Positions 52,803 to 61,464 of a stretch of DNA of 64,000 bases are shown here, piece by piece. Source of the DNA: Cyanobium sp. NIES-981 (GTDB lineage: Bacteria; Cyanobacteriota; Cyanobacteriia; PCC-6307; Cyanobiaceae); assembly GCA_945896675.1 (NCBI GenBank), contig CAMDEM010000001.1, forward strand, positions 103,836 through 167,835, in the 5' to 3' direction. Position numbers and translations under genes: made by a program. Position 1 is the first letter of the stretch. The number at the start of each line of letters is the position of its first letter. The notes below the pieces were generated by a model. It ran no database searches and was not told the DNA's origin. It saw nothing but the letters and a program-made list of their open reading frames with translations.

Positions 52803-53606
52803 TTAGGGAAGCCGCTGCAGGGCTTCTACTCGACAAAACAGGGAATCGGCAGGCTCACAACTGCTCTTTTGCACCAGGGCGACGGGCTCAAGACCGCGTA
52901 ATTGGGCCAGGTTGTCTTCGTAGAAGCGCCTGAGCTCGTTGAAACGCCTCACGGGTTGGCCGTAAAAGCTCCGGCCAGCCAGGGTGGGGAAGGATGCCCA
53001 TTCCGGGGCCAACTTGGCGGCCAGATGGCGCGTAAACAGACCCTGATCAGCCAGGGGCAGGGCCCCCCGGCGCTGAATCAAAAAGATGGCTGCCTGGTCT
53101 TGAACCTTCGGACCAAAGGCGGCCAGACCCAGGGTTCTTGAGGCCAAGGACCAGGTGAAAGGCATGAATTGGTAGGCCCCGGCAGCGGCGCTGGCATAGC
53201 CCGATTTGCGGATGACCCGGTCGGGATGGCGATCGAGGGACGGCATCAGGCCTCCGCCAAACATGATCCGGTAGCCAATTTGATCACCCCCAGCCCAGGT
53301 GCCCTCCGCATAGCGGATGGTATTGAGCAGGGCCCTGCGCTCAGGGGTGATCGCGAAGATCAGCGGAGCAGGCGGGGGCAATCGAAACAGAAGCTCTGTT
53401 CTTGTTGTCTCTGTCGTGAGATTCTCTGTCGTGAGCTTCTCGGTCGTGAGCTTCTCGGTACTGAGTTGGTCAGCATTGAATTGTTCAGTATTGGCTTGCT
53501 CAGCCTGGGCCTGGGCGGGGGCAGTCCCTAGGCCGTAGGGAGCAAGGGCTGCAACCGTGAAAACAACAAGCGAGCTGAGGCGAGATAAAAGCAAACCGTT
53601 CAACAA
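52803..53606 (-). CDS. exported GH104 (lambda endolysin-like) muramidase with repeat linker
   Basis: 267 residues. A signal peptide (LSSLVVFTVAALAPYGL, cleavage near APAQAQA) is followed by a 40-residue linker of five-residue units such as EKLTT and ENLTT, then a lysozyme domain of the GH104 type: LLNTIRYAEGT with the catalytic Glu, GYRIMFGG, AAAGAYQFMPFTW and FGPKVQDQAAIFLI. It should cleave peptidoglycan during growth or division. It need not be phage-derived: no phage genes surround it. It converges on the Psb32-like gene with only 4 bases between. Confidence 0.87.
   Translation of the reverse strand: MLNGLLLSRLSSLVVFTVAALAPYGLGTAPAQAQAEQANTEQFNADQLSTEKLTTEKLTTENLTTETTRTELLFRLPPPAPLIFAITPERRALLNTIRYAEGTWAGGDQIGYRIMFGGGLMPSLDRHPDRVIRKSGYASAAAGAYQFMPFTWSLASRTLGLAAFGPKVQDQAAIFLIQRRGALPLADQGLFTRHLAAKLAPEWASFPTLAGRSFYGQPVRRFNELRRFYEDNLAQLRGLEPVALVQKSSCEPADSLFCRVEALQRLP
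53413..53502 (-). repeat. six 15-base tandem repeats in the muramidase linker
   Basis: Six 15-base units run head to tail. The second and third are identical (GTCGTGAGCTTCTCG on the plus strand), the first differs at two positions, and three more are degenerate. They encode five-residue steps with a central Leu/Phe/Ala and Thr/Asn near the end. Such perfect neighbours are prone to copy-number change. Confidence 0.8.
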
Positions 53607-53636
53607 GCGAAGAACAAAACCCCAACTAAAAAAGCG

Positions 53637-53665
53637 GCATTAATGCAAATTTGCAGCACTTTATA
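53637..53665 (-). promoter_or_regulatory. promoter-like region of the muramidase gene with two abutting palindromes
   Basis: In the AT-rich 182-base gap 53607-53788, minus-strand TATAAA (53660-53665, preceded by TG) resembles an extended -10. Between it and the ATG lie two perfect 10-base palindromes that share their ends, GCATTAATGC (53637-53646) and GCAAATTTGC (53645-53654). They could be an operator or a leader structure. The remainder of the gap shows no gene. Confidence 0.4.
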
Positions 53666-53788
53666 CAGACAAAAACCCTCAGGGGATTCAGCTGTTGTCC
53701 CAGATGGGATTAGGGATAGAAAATTGTTAAAAAAGAAAGGTTGGATGTGCCCCCAATGTGCCCATCATCTTCACCAACCACGAGGCGT

Positions 53789-54901
53789 TCAGTGCCAATC
53801 GAAGAATTGGCACCTCGATTGAAGCGCAAAACCATGCCCGTCTGCCACGAATCCGCTGATGGCCTCAGCAGCTTGCTCGCAGCCCCCACCAAGCAAGGGT
53901 TGACCCTGGGGAGAAAGCAGGGGTTGGTCAAGTTGCCATTCACCCCGTTGCCATTGCCCCTGGCTCAACAGCCGGTGCTGGCCATGGCGCTGCAGGGCCA
54001 GCTCCAGTACGGCCGCCTCGGCAAAGCCGTTGCGGTGGACCACATGGATACCAAGACCTAACTCCAGGGCCTCACAGAAACTGCTGTAACCGGGCTTGGT
54101 GATCAGGCGCCGGCAATGGGGCATCACCTCCAAGGGCCGCACCCCCTCGGGCAGGAGCCGGCCATTGGGTGCGAGGGCCAAAGCTGGGTTTGGCCCCACG
54201 AACACATGGTCTGGCCAGAGGGCCAGCAATCGGGGATCAAAGTCAATCCCCAACCCACCAAAACTGATCAGAACGCACCGCTCAGGCTCGCCTGGGAGAT
54301 CCAACTGGCTTGCAAGTTCACCGGCCTGAAGCCGGGGCTTGCCCGCCGTCAGGCCGAGTTGCACTTGGGGAATGCCCCAGGCCATCGGCATGGCCAGGGG
54401 GCAGGCCAGAAGCAATTGCCCCTGGCGGTAGAGGCCATGGGCTTGCTGGCTCCAACGCTCAAAGGCTGGCCCCATGGGGCCATAGATGGCATCCCAGCCA
54501 AAGCTGGCCAACCAAATCAGGGGGGCGCCCAGGCACTGGGCCAAAAGCGCCGCTGCCGGTGGCACATCACCCAACACCAGGATTGGCTCTCCCTGGGCCC
54601 TCAACCAGCAGGCCTCTGCCTCGATTTGGCCTGGAAGCCGCTGCTCCAAGCGCTCCAGGGCCTCCAGGGTGGCCTCCGGATCAGCGCCCAGGGCATCGGC
54701 TTGCACCACGCCCACATCCCACTGGCAGGGGCGGTGCTCAAACGGCACCGGGCCCAGGGCCATGGTCAAAAATGGAGGTGATAGGGCGCTCGAGACCACC
54801 AGGCGCCAATGGGGTTCAAGCTGGTGCAAGGCGGCCAGAACCGCAGCCGAACGGGACCCATGGCCAAAGCCGTGGGCACTGATGCAGGCAACGATCAGCA
54901 C
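53789..54901 (-). CDS. glycosyltransferase-like protein (GT28/UDP-glycosyl type)
   Basis: 370 residues. The N-terminal domain starts [23 protein letters not shown], a loop typical of GT-B enzymes, and the C-terminal half has CVLISFGGLGIDFDPRLLAL and RRLITKPGYSSFCEALELG, the donor-site glycine and glutamate region of MurG/GT28-type proteins. It is annotated in other genomes as a conserved hypothetical; the acceptor is unknown. It overlaps the TIGR04168-like gene by 7 bases. Confidence 0.82.
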   Translation of the reverse strand: MLIVACISAHGFGHGSRSAAVLAALHQLEPHWRLVVSSALSPPFLTMALGPVPFEHRPCQWDVGVVQADALGADPEATLEALERLEQRLPGQIEAEACWLRAQGEPILVLGDVPPAAALLAQCLGAPLIWLASFGWDAIYGPMGPAFERWSQQAHGLYRQGQLLLACPLAMPMAWGIPQVQLGLTAGKPRLQAGELASQLDLPGEPERCVLISFGGLGIDFDPRLLALWPDHVFVGPNPALALAPNGRLLPEGVRPLEVMPHCRRLITKPGYSSFCEALELGLGIHVVHRNGFAEAAVLELALQRHGQHRLLSQGQWQRGEWQLDQPLLSPQGQPLLGGGCEQAAEAISGFVADGHGFALQSRCQFFDWH

Positions 54902-55776
54902 AGCGAAAGCTGGGGAGCGTCCAACCGGGCATCAGTGGGCACCTCAAACAGCCGCTCCTCGTAGAGCAACTCGCCGCCCAGGCCGTACCAACGGTGGCTG
55001 ACGTGGACCAGCTGCTGGCCTGAAAATTCAACCCAACTGAAATGGCGCAGGTCACGACCGGTGGCATCGCTGCCATGGCGGGGCACGCAGGCCGTATTCA
55101 AGTAGGCCGTACCGGCCCTGTCGCGGCAGAAGCTCACCCTGTCTCCTTGGCCGCGCCTGAGGGCATGGTGCATGTGGCCAAAGACCACCAGGGGTACTGG
55201 GCGATGGCGACGGATCTGCTGAATCGCCAGGGCCAGGTCCTGGTCGCCCCAGTCCATGGCTGGTGGCTTCCAGTCGCGGCCGCAGGGGGCCGTTGCCTCG
55301 CTGCCCAGTCCCGTGGGTCCGCTGTGGCCCAAGAGCACAAAGGGGACATCAGAGTCGGCAGCCATGGCTGCCGTGGTGATCCGATCGACCGATTGCTGGA
55401 GGGTCACTGGACCAAAGGCAGACAGGGCGGCTTGGGAGAGATGGAAGCCCCCACCCGCTGAAGCCGGCCTGGCCCCAACGACGGCGAGGCCCGGCCATTG
55501 GCACAACCCCCAACCGCAGTGGAGGGGGCCGAGGGCCTCAATTTGACGCTGCAGGGTGCGGCCCGAGGAATCCTTTCCGGTGTCGTGGTTGCCCAGAACG
55601 CAAGCCACCGGGAGCTTGAGCTGGCGTAACAGGGACGGGATGCGTTGGTGACCGTCGCTGAGATCGCCCACCACCAGGAGCCCATCGGGCTTCAGGATCG
55701 CCAGCAAGTTGTGGTCGGAATGGTCCCAAGCACCGTGAAGATCTCCGGCGATGGCGATTCTCAAGTCTGCTAACAC
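54895..55776 (-). CDS. metallophosphoesterase of the TIGR04168 type
   Basis: 293 residues from a GTG at 55776. Metal ligands appear in order as [34 protein letters not shown] and [11 protein letters not shown], as in calcineurin-like phosphoesterases of a family restricted to cyanobacteria and plants. The substrate is unknown. An ATG at 55830 would add 18 residues and overlap the divergent nadA, so the shorter form is preferred. It is co-directional and overlapping with the glycosyltransferase-like gene. Confidence 0.85.
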   Translation of the reverse strand: MLADLRIAIAGDLHGAWDHSDHNLLAILKPDGLLVVGDLSDGHQRIPSLLRQLKLPVACVLGNHDTGKDSSGRTLQRQIEALGPLHCGWGLCQWPGLAVVGARPASAGGGFHLSQAALSAFGPVTLQQSVDRITTAAMAADSDVPFVLLGHSGPTGLGSEATAPCGRDWKPPAMDWGDQDLALAIQQIRRHRPVPLVVFGHMHHALRRGQGDRVSFCRDRAGTAYLNTACVPRHGSDATGRDLRHFSWVEFSGQQLVHVSHRWYGLGGELLYEERLFEVPTDARLDAPQLSLC

Positions 55777-55819
55777 CGAATGCCTAGGCTCGTTCCATCC
55801 TGCATCAGCTAGGCAACGG

Positions 55820-56806
55820 TTGATTTTCACCTCTGCCCATCCCCCTCAGCCGAGTTCTGGCCCATCCAGCGGCTGTCCCCCTGCCGCCGAACTCCCAGCT
55901 GCCATCGCAGAGCTCAAGCGGCAGCGCAAGGCCGTGATCCTGGCCCATTACTACCAAGAGGGGGCCATCCAGGACATCGCTGATTTCATTGGTGATTCCC
56001 TCGAACTCTCCCGTCAGGCCGCCGGCACCGACGCTGAGGTGATCGTGTTTTGCGGGGTTCACTTCATGGCCGAAACGGCCAAAATTTTGAGCCCCGCCAA
56101 AACGGTGCTGATCCCCGATCTGGATGCCGGTTGCAGCCTGGCCGATGCCTGTCCGGCCGATGCCTTTGCCGCCTTCAGGGCCGAGCACCCCGACCACATC
56201 ACTGTGAGCTACATCAATTGTTCCGCCGCCGTGAAGGCCCAGAGCGATCTGATTTGCACCAGCAGCAATGCGGTGGCCCTGGTGAAGCAGCTGCCCGCTG
56301 ATCGGCCGATCCTGTTTGGCCCCGATCAAAACCTGGGCCGCTGGGTGCAATCCCAAAGTGGCCGGGAGCTCACCCTTTGGCCGGGGAGCTGCATCGTGCA
56401 CGAAACCTTTAGTGAGCAAGCCTTGCTGCAGTTGAAGCTCGAGCATCCCCAAGCCGAAGTGCTGGCCCATCCGGAATGCCAGCAGCACCTGCTCGATTTA
56501 GCCGATTTCATCGGATCAACCAGTGCCCTGTTGCGCCGCTCTGGCGCCAGCTCCGCGTCCAGTTTCATCGTGCTCACGGAGCCGGGCATCCTGCACCAAA
56601 TGCGTTTGCAGCTTCCGGGAAAGACATTCTTTGAGGTTCCAGGAGCCGACGGCTGCAGCTGCAACGCCTGCCCCTACATGCGCCTCAACACCCTGGAGAA
56701 GGTGTGGCACTGCCTGGAAACCCTCTCTCCAGCCATCGAGCTGGAGGAGCAGCTGCGCCTCAATGCCCTGGCACCGATTCAAAAAATGCTGGCCATGAGT
56801 GCCTAG
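55820..56806 (+). CDS. nadA: quinolinate synthase A
   Basis: 328 residues from TTG (an ATG at 55751 gives 351 but overlaps the divergent gene). The enzyme condenses iminoaspartate with dihydroxyacetone phosphate in NAD synthesis. The three cluster cysteines are in [23 protein letters not shown] and [37 protein letters not shown], read in pieces, is the conserved N-terminal region. Confidence 0.95.
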   Translation: MIFTSAHPPQPSSGPSSGCPPAAELPAAIAELKRQRKAVILAHYYQEGAIQDIADFIGDSLELSRQAAGTDAEVIVFCGVHFMAETAKILSPAKTVLIPDLDAGCSLADACPADAFAAFRAEHPDHITVSYINCSAAVKAQSDLICTSSNAVALVKQLPADRPILFGPDQNLGRWVQSQSGRELTLWPGSCIVHETFSEQALLQLKLEHPQAEVLAHPECQQHLLDLADFIGSTSALLRRSGASSASSFIVLTEPGILHQMRLQLPGKTFFEVPGADGCSCNACPYMRLNTLEKVWHCLETLSPAIELEEQLRLNALAPIQKMLAMSA

Positions 56807-56928
56807 ACGGCCTTTTCAAGTTTTTTAACGATGAAGGCCATCAGGCCCAGGGAACCAGCCAGGGCAAGCAGCAAGGCAATAGTCATGGCATCGGTGGGGT
56901 TGGATCCGAGAATTATCGCCGGAGCCAT
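56803..56928 (-). CDS. 41-residue single-helix membrane protein, tentative
   Basis: A short minus-strand frame from ATG 56928 encodes [14 protein letters not shown] followed by a hydrophobic helix ([20 protein letters not shown]) and KKLEKAV. It ends in an overlap with the nadA stop. The helix-plus-basic-tail layout resembles small photosynthetic subunits, but I do not recognise a family and there is no clear ribosome binding site. An in-frame start at 57003 would make 66 residues. Confidence 0.45.
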   Translation of the reverse strand: MAPAIILGSNPTDAMTIALLLALAGSLGLMAFIVKKLEKAV

Positions 56929-56992
56929 TGCCAAGTAGCCCCACCGGGTGGCGCCCCGTGCTGATGATGCTTTCAACGTTTTGTTAGCAGCG

Positions 56993-57601
56993 ATGAGCCT
57001 CACCCTTTATGGCGGCGCCCGCAGCCGCGCCTCCATGCCCCGCTGGTACATGGAGGAGAGGGGAATTCCCTACACCTGGCATCACGTGGATATGGAAGCA
57101 GGTGAGCACAAGCAACCGGCCTTCAAAACCATCAACCCCTTTGCCAAGCTGCCAGCCCTTGTGGACACCAGCCTGCAAACCCCCGGTGGCGGTCCGCTGA
57201 CCCTGTTCGAAAGCGGAGCCATCCTGTTGCACCTGGCCGATCGCCATGGCCATGAATTCGAGGGCAACGGCGAGGAAGCCACCGCCAAGCGGGCCCTGGC
57301 TGCCCAATGGATCCTGTTTGCCAATGCCACCCTGGCCGTGGCCCTGTTTGTGCCTGCAAACCGGGACAAGGAGTTTCCGCGGCTCATGGAGGTGCTGGAT
57401 GGACAGCTGGCTGAAGGACGGTCGCTGATGGGGGGTGAGCTGGGGAGTTGGGGTGTGGCGGACTGTGCCGTGAATGCCTATTTGGCCTACCTGCCGCTCT
57501 TTTTTCCCCAGCTGGACCTGGAGCCCTACCCCCATGTGCGGGCAACGATCACGGCCACCCAGGCGCGCCCTGCCTACCGCAGGGGCATGGGGCTTACTTG
57601 A
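56993..57601 (+). CDS. glutathione S-transferase family protein
   Basis: 202 residues. The N-terminal thioredoxin-like domain has SLTLYGGARSRASMPRWYMEERGIPY, the cis-Pro in FAKLPALVD and the LFESGAILLHLAD motif. The C-terminal helical domain includes SWGVADCAVNAYLAYLP, the N-capping box of GSTs. A Ser in the GARSRAS turn may be the catalytic residue. The ATG at 56993 is preferred over an upstream in-frame GTG. Confidence 0.9.
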   Translation: MSLTLYGGARSRASMPRWYMEERGIPYTWHHVDMEAGEHKQPAFKTINPFAKLPALVDTSLQTPGGGPLTLFESGAILLHLADRHGHEFEGNGEEATAKRALAAQWILFANATLAVALFVPANRDKEFPRLMEVLDGQLAEGRSLMGGELGSWGVADCAVNAYLAYLPLFFPQLDLEPYPHVRATITATQARPAYRRGMGLT

Positions 57602-57681
57602 CGGCGGGTGCCATCGGCTCCCAACGTGATCTCCTCTGGCCGCTGGCTCAAGCCGCCGTCGTGTCGTGGTAACCCTCCTCC

Positions 57682-59160
57682 GTGGAAACCCTCACCCCGC
57701 TAGCGCCCGAAACCCAAGCCAAGGCCAGCCAGGGCAGTGGTCTTGGGCCAGGCACCCTTGACCTCCGCCAGTTACGACGATCCGCCAAACGGCCCGTTTG
57801 GAAGCGCAAACGTTCCCTCATCGTGGCCATTCCAGCTGGGTTCTTGGTCTTCCTGGTTGCCATTGCCCCGCCGTTGCCAGAGGCCAAGCGCCAGGGGGGA
57901 GCACCGCTCGTTACCGCCGCCGATGGCCTGCCCTTTCGCTATCTCCCCGATAGCGAAACCTACGCCTTGGATTTTGATCCCCGGGCGGTGAAGATTGATT
58001 TGCTGGAGGGTTGGGACCGGGAGCAACAGGCCTTTAAGGACCGCTCGGCCTTGGCCTTTTTCTCTGGGCCGATGTACGAGCGCCAGGTGGATGGGCTGGG
58101 CAAGGAGACCACGGTTCCTTTAGGAGATATCAAATTCGGCGACCGCATCTGGCGGGGCCGCAACCGCACGGCGGCTCGGCAACGGGCCTTTATGGGCATC
58201 CGCCACGACGGCGGCGTCAGCTTTGGTTACGGAGAACTGACCCCCGCCCGCGCCCAGGAATTCGAGTCCTTCGTGGGGGGGCTGCACAGCCTCTACAACG
58301 ACCTGGAACAGCCCCCTGCGGCCTACAAAGGCGCCTACAGCATCAGCATGGGGCAGCAGATCCGCTATTTCCTGCCCCGGATTCGCATGGCCTACGGACT
58401 GCGTCCCGATGGCCGCATCGAGGTGTTGATGAGCCGAGATGGCCTCACCCTCGAGCAAACCCGCGACCTCGCCCGACGCCGGGGCCTGCGGGCCGCCTAT
58501 CTGCCTGACCACGCCTCAAAGAGCAGGTTCATCATCCCTGGGGTCAAGGGCTTCAGTGATGCCGATGCCAATTGGATCAGCGGTGGGGCCACCAGCTTTG
58601 TGCATGTGCCCTACCTGCTGCGGCTCAGTAGCCGGTCCTCGACCTTGCAGGGCTCACTCCTTACCCAATTGGCCAGCGCCAGCGGCCCCCAGGGCTGCGG
58701 CAATCCATTCCAGTGCGGCCAAACCCTGGGGGGCCAACTGGTGGATCGGGCCCTAGCCGGGTTCAACCGGTTGATGGAACGGGGCGTGGAACCCATCGCC
58801 CGGCTGATCTGGGCTCCCCGGGGCCGTGATGGTCAAAAACCTGGCGCCAACGCCCCATTTCGGGAAACGCCGATCAGCGCCGATCCCCTGGCGCTTCAAC
58901 AACGCCAGGCGGAAGCGAACAAAGCTGGAGAAGATTCGGCCCCTGGGATCAACAGCCTCGGCCTACCTGCCGATTTGCCAGCCCCGCTGTTGCTGCCCAA
59001 CGGTGCCCAACTCGACGCGCCTCCTATCCCCCCAACCGCCAGCGATGGCGATGGAGCAAGCCTGCCCGAGGGCAGCCGAACGGAGACTGACCCTGGCCCC
59101 ACCGTGGGGGCTCCAAGCCCAGGGGCTCCCCCACCTCCGGCCTTACCAGCGCCGCCCTAA
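57682..59160 (+). CDS. membrane-anchored protein of unknown function with Pro-rich C-terminus
   Basis: 492 residues from a GTG. A basic patch (RPVWKRKRS) and one helix (LIVAIPAGFLVFLVAIAP, about 45-62) anchor it; the long remainder is presumably extracytoplasmic. A globular section (70-350) includes GYGELTPARAQEFESFVGG, YFLPRIRMAYG, DGRIEVLMSRDGLTLEQTRDLARRRGL (in pieces) and SGGATSFVHVPYLLRL. The last 110 residues are low complexity and end in APPPPALPAPP-like sequence. No family is recognised; a phosphodiester-glycosidase-like function was considered but not supported. Confidence 0.75.
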   Translation: METLTPLAPETQAKASQGSGLGPGTLDLRQLRRSAKRPVWKRKRSLIVAIPAGFLVFLVAIAPPLPEAKRQGGAPLVTAADGLPFRYLPDSETYALDFDPRAVKIDLLEGWDREQQAFKDRSALAFFSGPMYERQVDGLGKETTVPLGDIKFGDRIWRGRNRTAARQRAFMGIRHDGGVSFGYGELTPARAQEFESFVGGLHSLYNDLEQPPAAYKGAYSISMGQQIRYFLPRIRMAYGLRPDGRIEVLMSRDGLTLEQTRDLARRRGLRAAYLPDHASKSRFIIPGVKGFSDADANWISGGATSFVHVPYLLRLSSRSSTLQGSLLTQLASASGPQGCGNPFQCGQTLGGQLVDRALAGFNRLMERGVEPIARLIWAPRGRDGQKPGANAPFRETPISADPLALQQRQAEANKAGEDSAPGINSLGLPADLPAPLLLPNGAQLDAPPIPPTASDGDGASLPEGSRTETDPGPTVGAPSPGAPPPPALPAPP

Positions 59161-59194
59161 ATCCCGGGCCCTAACCCGCTTTCAAGCCCCTCGT

Positions 59195-59659
59195 TCAGCC
59201 TGCAGCGGCAAGGGCACGGACCACGTCGCCCCGGGTCAACACGCCCACGGGGTGTTTCTGGTCGTTGAGCACAAACAGGCGCTGGGTACTGCGCTCATGG
59301 AGCAATTTGGCGGCCGAAGGCAGGGAAAGATCGCTGCTGCAGGTGTGGGGCTGGTGGCTCATCACTTCGCCAACGGTGTTGCCCAAGACCTGGTGAACCT
59401 GCTTGTCCCACTGGAGGGGATTGCGCAGATAGATCACGGAGTCAAGCAGCATCACGTAGGGGCCCGCATCGAACCCGCTTTCGCGAACCATGAGGTCTTG
59501 CTCGGTGAGTTCACCCACCAGCACTCCGTCTCCATCCACCACAGGCAGGGCACTGATGTGGTGGTCGCTCATCAGCTGAACGGCCTGTTGCAGGAGGCTA
59601 TCCGCCGTCACCGTCAACACCGGGGCTGACATCACTGCGGAAACCGACTGTTGCACCAC
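59195..59659 (-). CDS. CBS-domain pair protein
   Basis: 154 residues, essentially two CBS motifs: VSAVMSAPVLTVTADSLLQQAVQLMSDHHISALPVVDGDGVLVGELTEQDLM and GEVMSHQPHTCSSDLSLPSAAKLLHERSTQRLFVLNDQKHPVGVLTRGDVV, seen in segments. Such pairs bind adenosine nucleotides and act as energy or redox sensors. No fused effector domain. The target is unknown. It is divergent from pgsA. Confidence 0.9.
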   Translation of the reverse strand: MVQQSVSAVMSAPVLTVTADSLLQQAVQLMSDHHISALPVVDGDGVLVGELTEQDLMVRESGFDAGPYVMLLDSVIYLRNPLQWDKQVHQVLGNTVGEVMSHQPHTCSSDLSLPSAAKLLHERSTQRLFVLNDQKHPVGVLTRGDVVRALAAAG

Positions 59660-59710
59660 GGGCCAAGTTGCTGAACTGCAGGCATTCTGGGGCCGAGCCT
59701 GGGCAATTGA

Positions 59711-60256
59711 ATGGGGGCCACCAGCATGCGCAAACTCGCCGATGCCCTCACGGTGGGTCGGGCCCTGGTGGGATTGCCGCTTTTGCTAGCGCTGGCAGCC
59801 GGCCAGCCAGCCCTGGCCTGGATCTTGCTCGCCCTGGGTGGCCTCAGTGATGCCGCCGATGGTTGGCTGGCCCGCAGGGCCGGTGGCGGATCGGTTTGGG
59901 GCGCCAGGCTCGATCCTCTCACCGACAAAATCCTGATCTCCGCTCCCTTGCTCTGGCTTGGGGCCAGTGGGGTCCTACCGCTGTGGGCGGTGTGGCTCCT
60001 GCTGGCCCGCGAGCTGCTGATCTCAGGCTGGCGGGCTAACCAAAGCTCAGGAGGCCCGGCATCCCTTGGTGGCAAGGCCAAAACCATTTTGCAATTTGCA
60101 GCCCTGCTGCTGTTGCTGTGGCCGGCGAGTTGGGGAGTGGGTCTCGGGATCTCACCAGCCCTGGCGGGCTGGATGCACGGGCTGGGCTGGTGGCTGTTCT
60201 GGCCGTCTTTGGGGCTGGCCCTCAGTTCGGCCCTTGGTTATTTGCGCAAAGCTTGA
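59711..60256 (+). CDS. pgsA: CDP-alcohol phosphatidyltransferase (phosphatidylglycerophosphate synthase-like)
   Basis: 181 residues with several membrane helices. The catalytic pattern DG-x2-AR-x8-9-G-x3-D-x3-D is complete: SDAADGWLARR, then GARLDPLTDK. It should make phosphatidylglycerophosphate, the precursor of phosphatidylglycerol, which is essential for thylakoids. The ATG at 59711 is used; another lies 5 codons on. A second pgsA paralogue may exist elsewhere, so assignment to PgsA rather than another alcohol transferase is probable, not certain. Confidence 0.85.
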   Translation: MGATSMRKLADALTVGRALVGLPLLLALAAGQPALAWILLALGGLSDAADGWLARRAGGGSVWGARLDPLTDKILISAPLLWLGASGVLPLWAVWLLLARELLISGWRANQSSGGPASLGGKAKTILQFAALLLLLWPASWGVGLGISPALAGWMHGLGWWLFWPSLGLALSSALGYLRKA

Positions 60257-60275
60257 GACCCAGATCCGCTGGCAA

Positions 60276-61193
60276 TCAGCCGAGAAGGGCGCTATCCATG
60301 CTGAAATCAACCGGAGTAGGCATGCGCTTGGAGTAGTCGTTGGTGAAGCTGTCGGCCAGGCCGCGATCGAGATCAAAGACCGGTTGCCAAGCCAGCTCCC
60401 GCTGCACCCGATGGATGTCGGTCAGGAAATGGGCCAGCCTTAAAGGAAACGCCTTGCGGGCCTTGGGATCCAAACGGGCCGGATCGAAGCTGCGAATCTC
60501 CACGGTTGAAGGATCCTTGCCACAGGCCCGGGCCGCGGCTTCCACCAGGCCAAGGAAGGTGATGCCCTGGGCGCCGGTGCAGTTGTAGATGCGATTGGCG
60601 GCCGCATCCACCTCGATCGAGCGGGCCATGGCCGTAGCTAAATCCTGAACATGCCCGAGTTGGGTGATGGTGCTGCCATCGCCAGGCAGGGGAATGCTCT
60701 GGCCATGGACAATCCGATCAAAGAACCAGCTCTCCACGGGGTTGTAGTTCCCCGGTCCGTAGATGTAGGTGGGCCTGAAACTGGTGAAGGGGATCCCCTG
60801 GCTGCGCAGCCAAGCTTCGGTTTCCGCCTTGCCGGCGTGGCGACTTGCGGGATCCGTCGGACTGTCTTCGTGGAGGGGCCACAGGTGGCTGTCGGCATAC
60901 ACACCAGCCGAACTCACATACAGAAACCGGTGGCTTGGGCTGCCCGTGCGCTCAACCACCCCCTTGGAATCCTCCAGGCTGCGGCCGGACGTGTCGGCGA
61001 TTACGTCAAAGCTGCGGCCGGCAAGCTGCTCCAAGCCAGCGGCACTGGTGCGATCTCCCACCAGGTGTTCCACGCCCGGGGGCACGGGATTCTTCCCCCG
61101 GGTGAACAGGGTCAAGTGATGGCCGGCCTGGAGCCAGTGATCCACCAAGGGTTTACCCACAAAGCGGGTCCCGCCCATCACCAGGATCTTCAT
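60276..61193 (-). CDS. CSP41-like NAD-dependent epimerase-fold protein
   Basis: 305 residues. Rossmann motif LVMGGTRFVGKPLVDHW, an Asp/Arg-rich region RKNPVPPGVEHLVGD-like, YVSSAGVYADSHLWPL, PTYIYGPGNYNPVESWFFDR and GHVQDLATAMAR. It matches the chloroplast-stem-loop-binding CSP41 family, atypical SDRs linked to plastid RNA and ribosome maintenance. The active-site Tyr/Lys pair is not obvious. It is divergent from the TIGR02450-hisA gene. Confidence 0.87.
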   Translation of the reverse strand: MKILVMGGTRFVGKPLVDHWLQAGHHLTLFTRGKNPVPPGVEHLVGDRTSAAGLEQLAGRSFDVIADTSGRSLEDSKGVVERTGSPSHRFLYVSSAGVYADSHLWPLHEDSPTDPASRHAGKAETEAWLRSQGIPFTSFRPTYIYGPGNYNPVESWFFDRIVHGQSIPLPGDGSTITQLGHVQDLATAMARSIEVDAAANRIYNCTGAQGITFLGLVEAAARACGKDPSTVEIRSFDPARLDPKARKAFPLRLAHFLTDIHRVQRELAWQPVFDLDRGLADSFTNDYSKRMPTPVDFSMDSALLG

Positions 61194-61248
61194 GGGTGCC
61201 AGGCCTTAGCCGCTGAGACTGGAGACCATTCAAAACGTCCAAGGTCCG

Positions 61249-61464
61249 ATGCGGCTCAGCTCCAATTGGACAGCCCAACCGCCCCTGCTCGAGCAGACCT
61301 GCGGCTATCGCCACTTTCGCCGCCTCGGCGAACGGGGCAAGGGCCCAGCCAAGGCCCTGGAGCTAGAAGCCGTTCTCAATCGCCGTTTCCGCCTCGTGGT
61401 GCTGGTGGTGGAGTTGCGGCAACGGAGCCTCTGGCAGCCTGGCTGGCAGCAGCTGGCCAGACCC
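61249..61464 (+). other. Trp-rich TIGR02450-like domain fused in frame to hisA
   Basis: 72 codons upstream of hisA, from ATG 61249 with AAGG just before it as a ribosome binding site, encode LSSNWTAQPP, GYRHFRRLGERGKG, LELEAVLNRRFRL and LWQPGWQQL. These are the conserved steps of the TIGR02450 Trp-rich family (normally a free-standing protein of about 70 residues and unknown function). There is no stop codon before hisA, so it would be made as an N-terminal extension of HisA unless translation restarts at 61465. Confidence 0.75.

Noticed and set aside
53317..53538. Ser/Val-rich plus-strand frame antisense to the muramidase linker
   Set aside because: The regular pattern comes from the 15-base repeats read on the wrong strand.
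52803..53606. Prophage remnant suggested by the endolysin-like domain
   Set aside because: No integrase, capsid, holin or att-like repeats nearby, base composition matches the neighbours, and the signal peptide and linker suggest a host gene.
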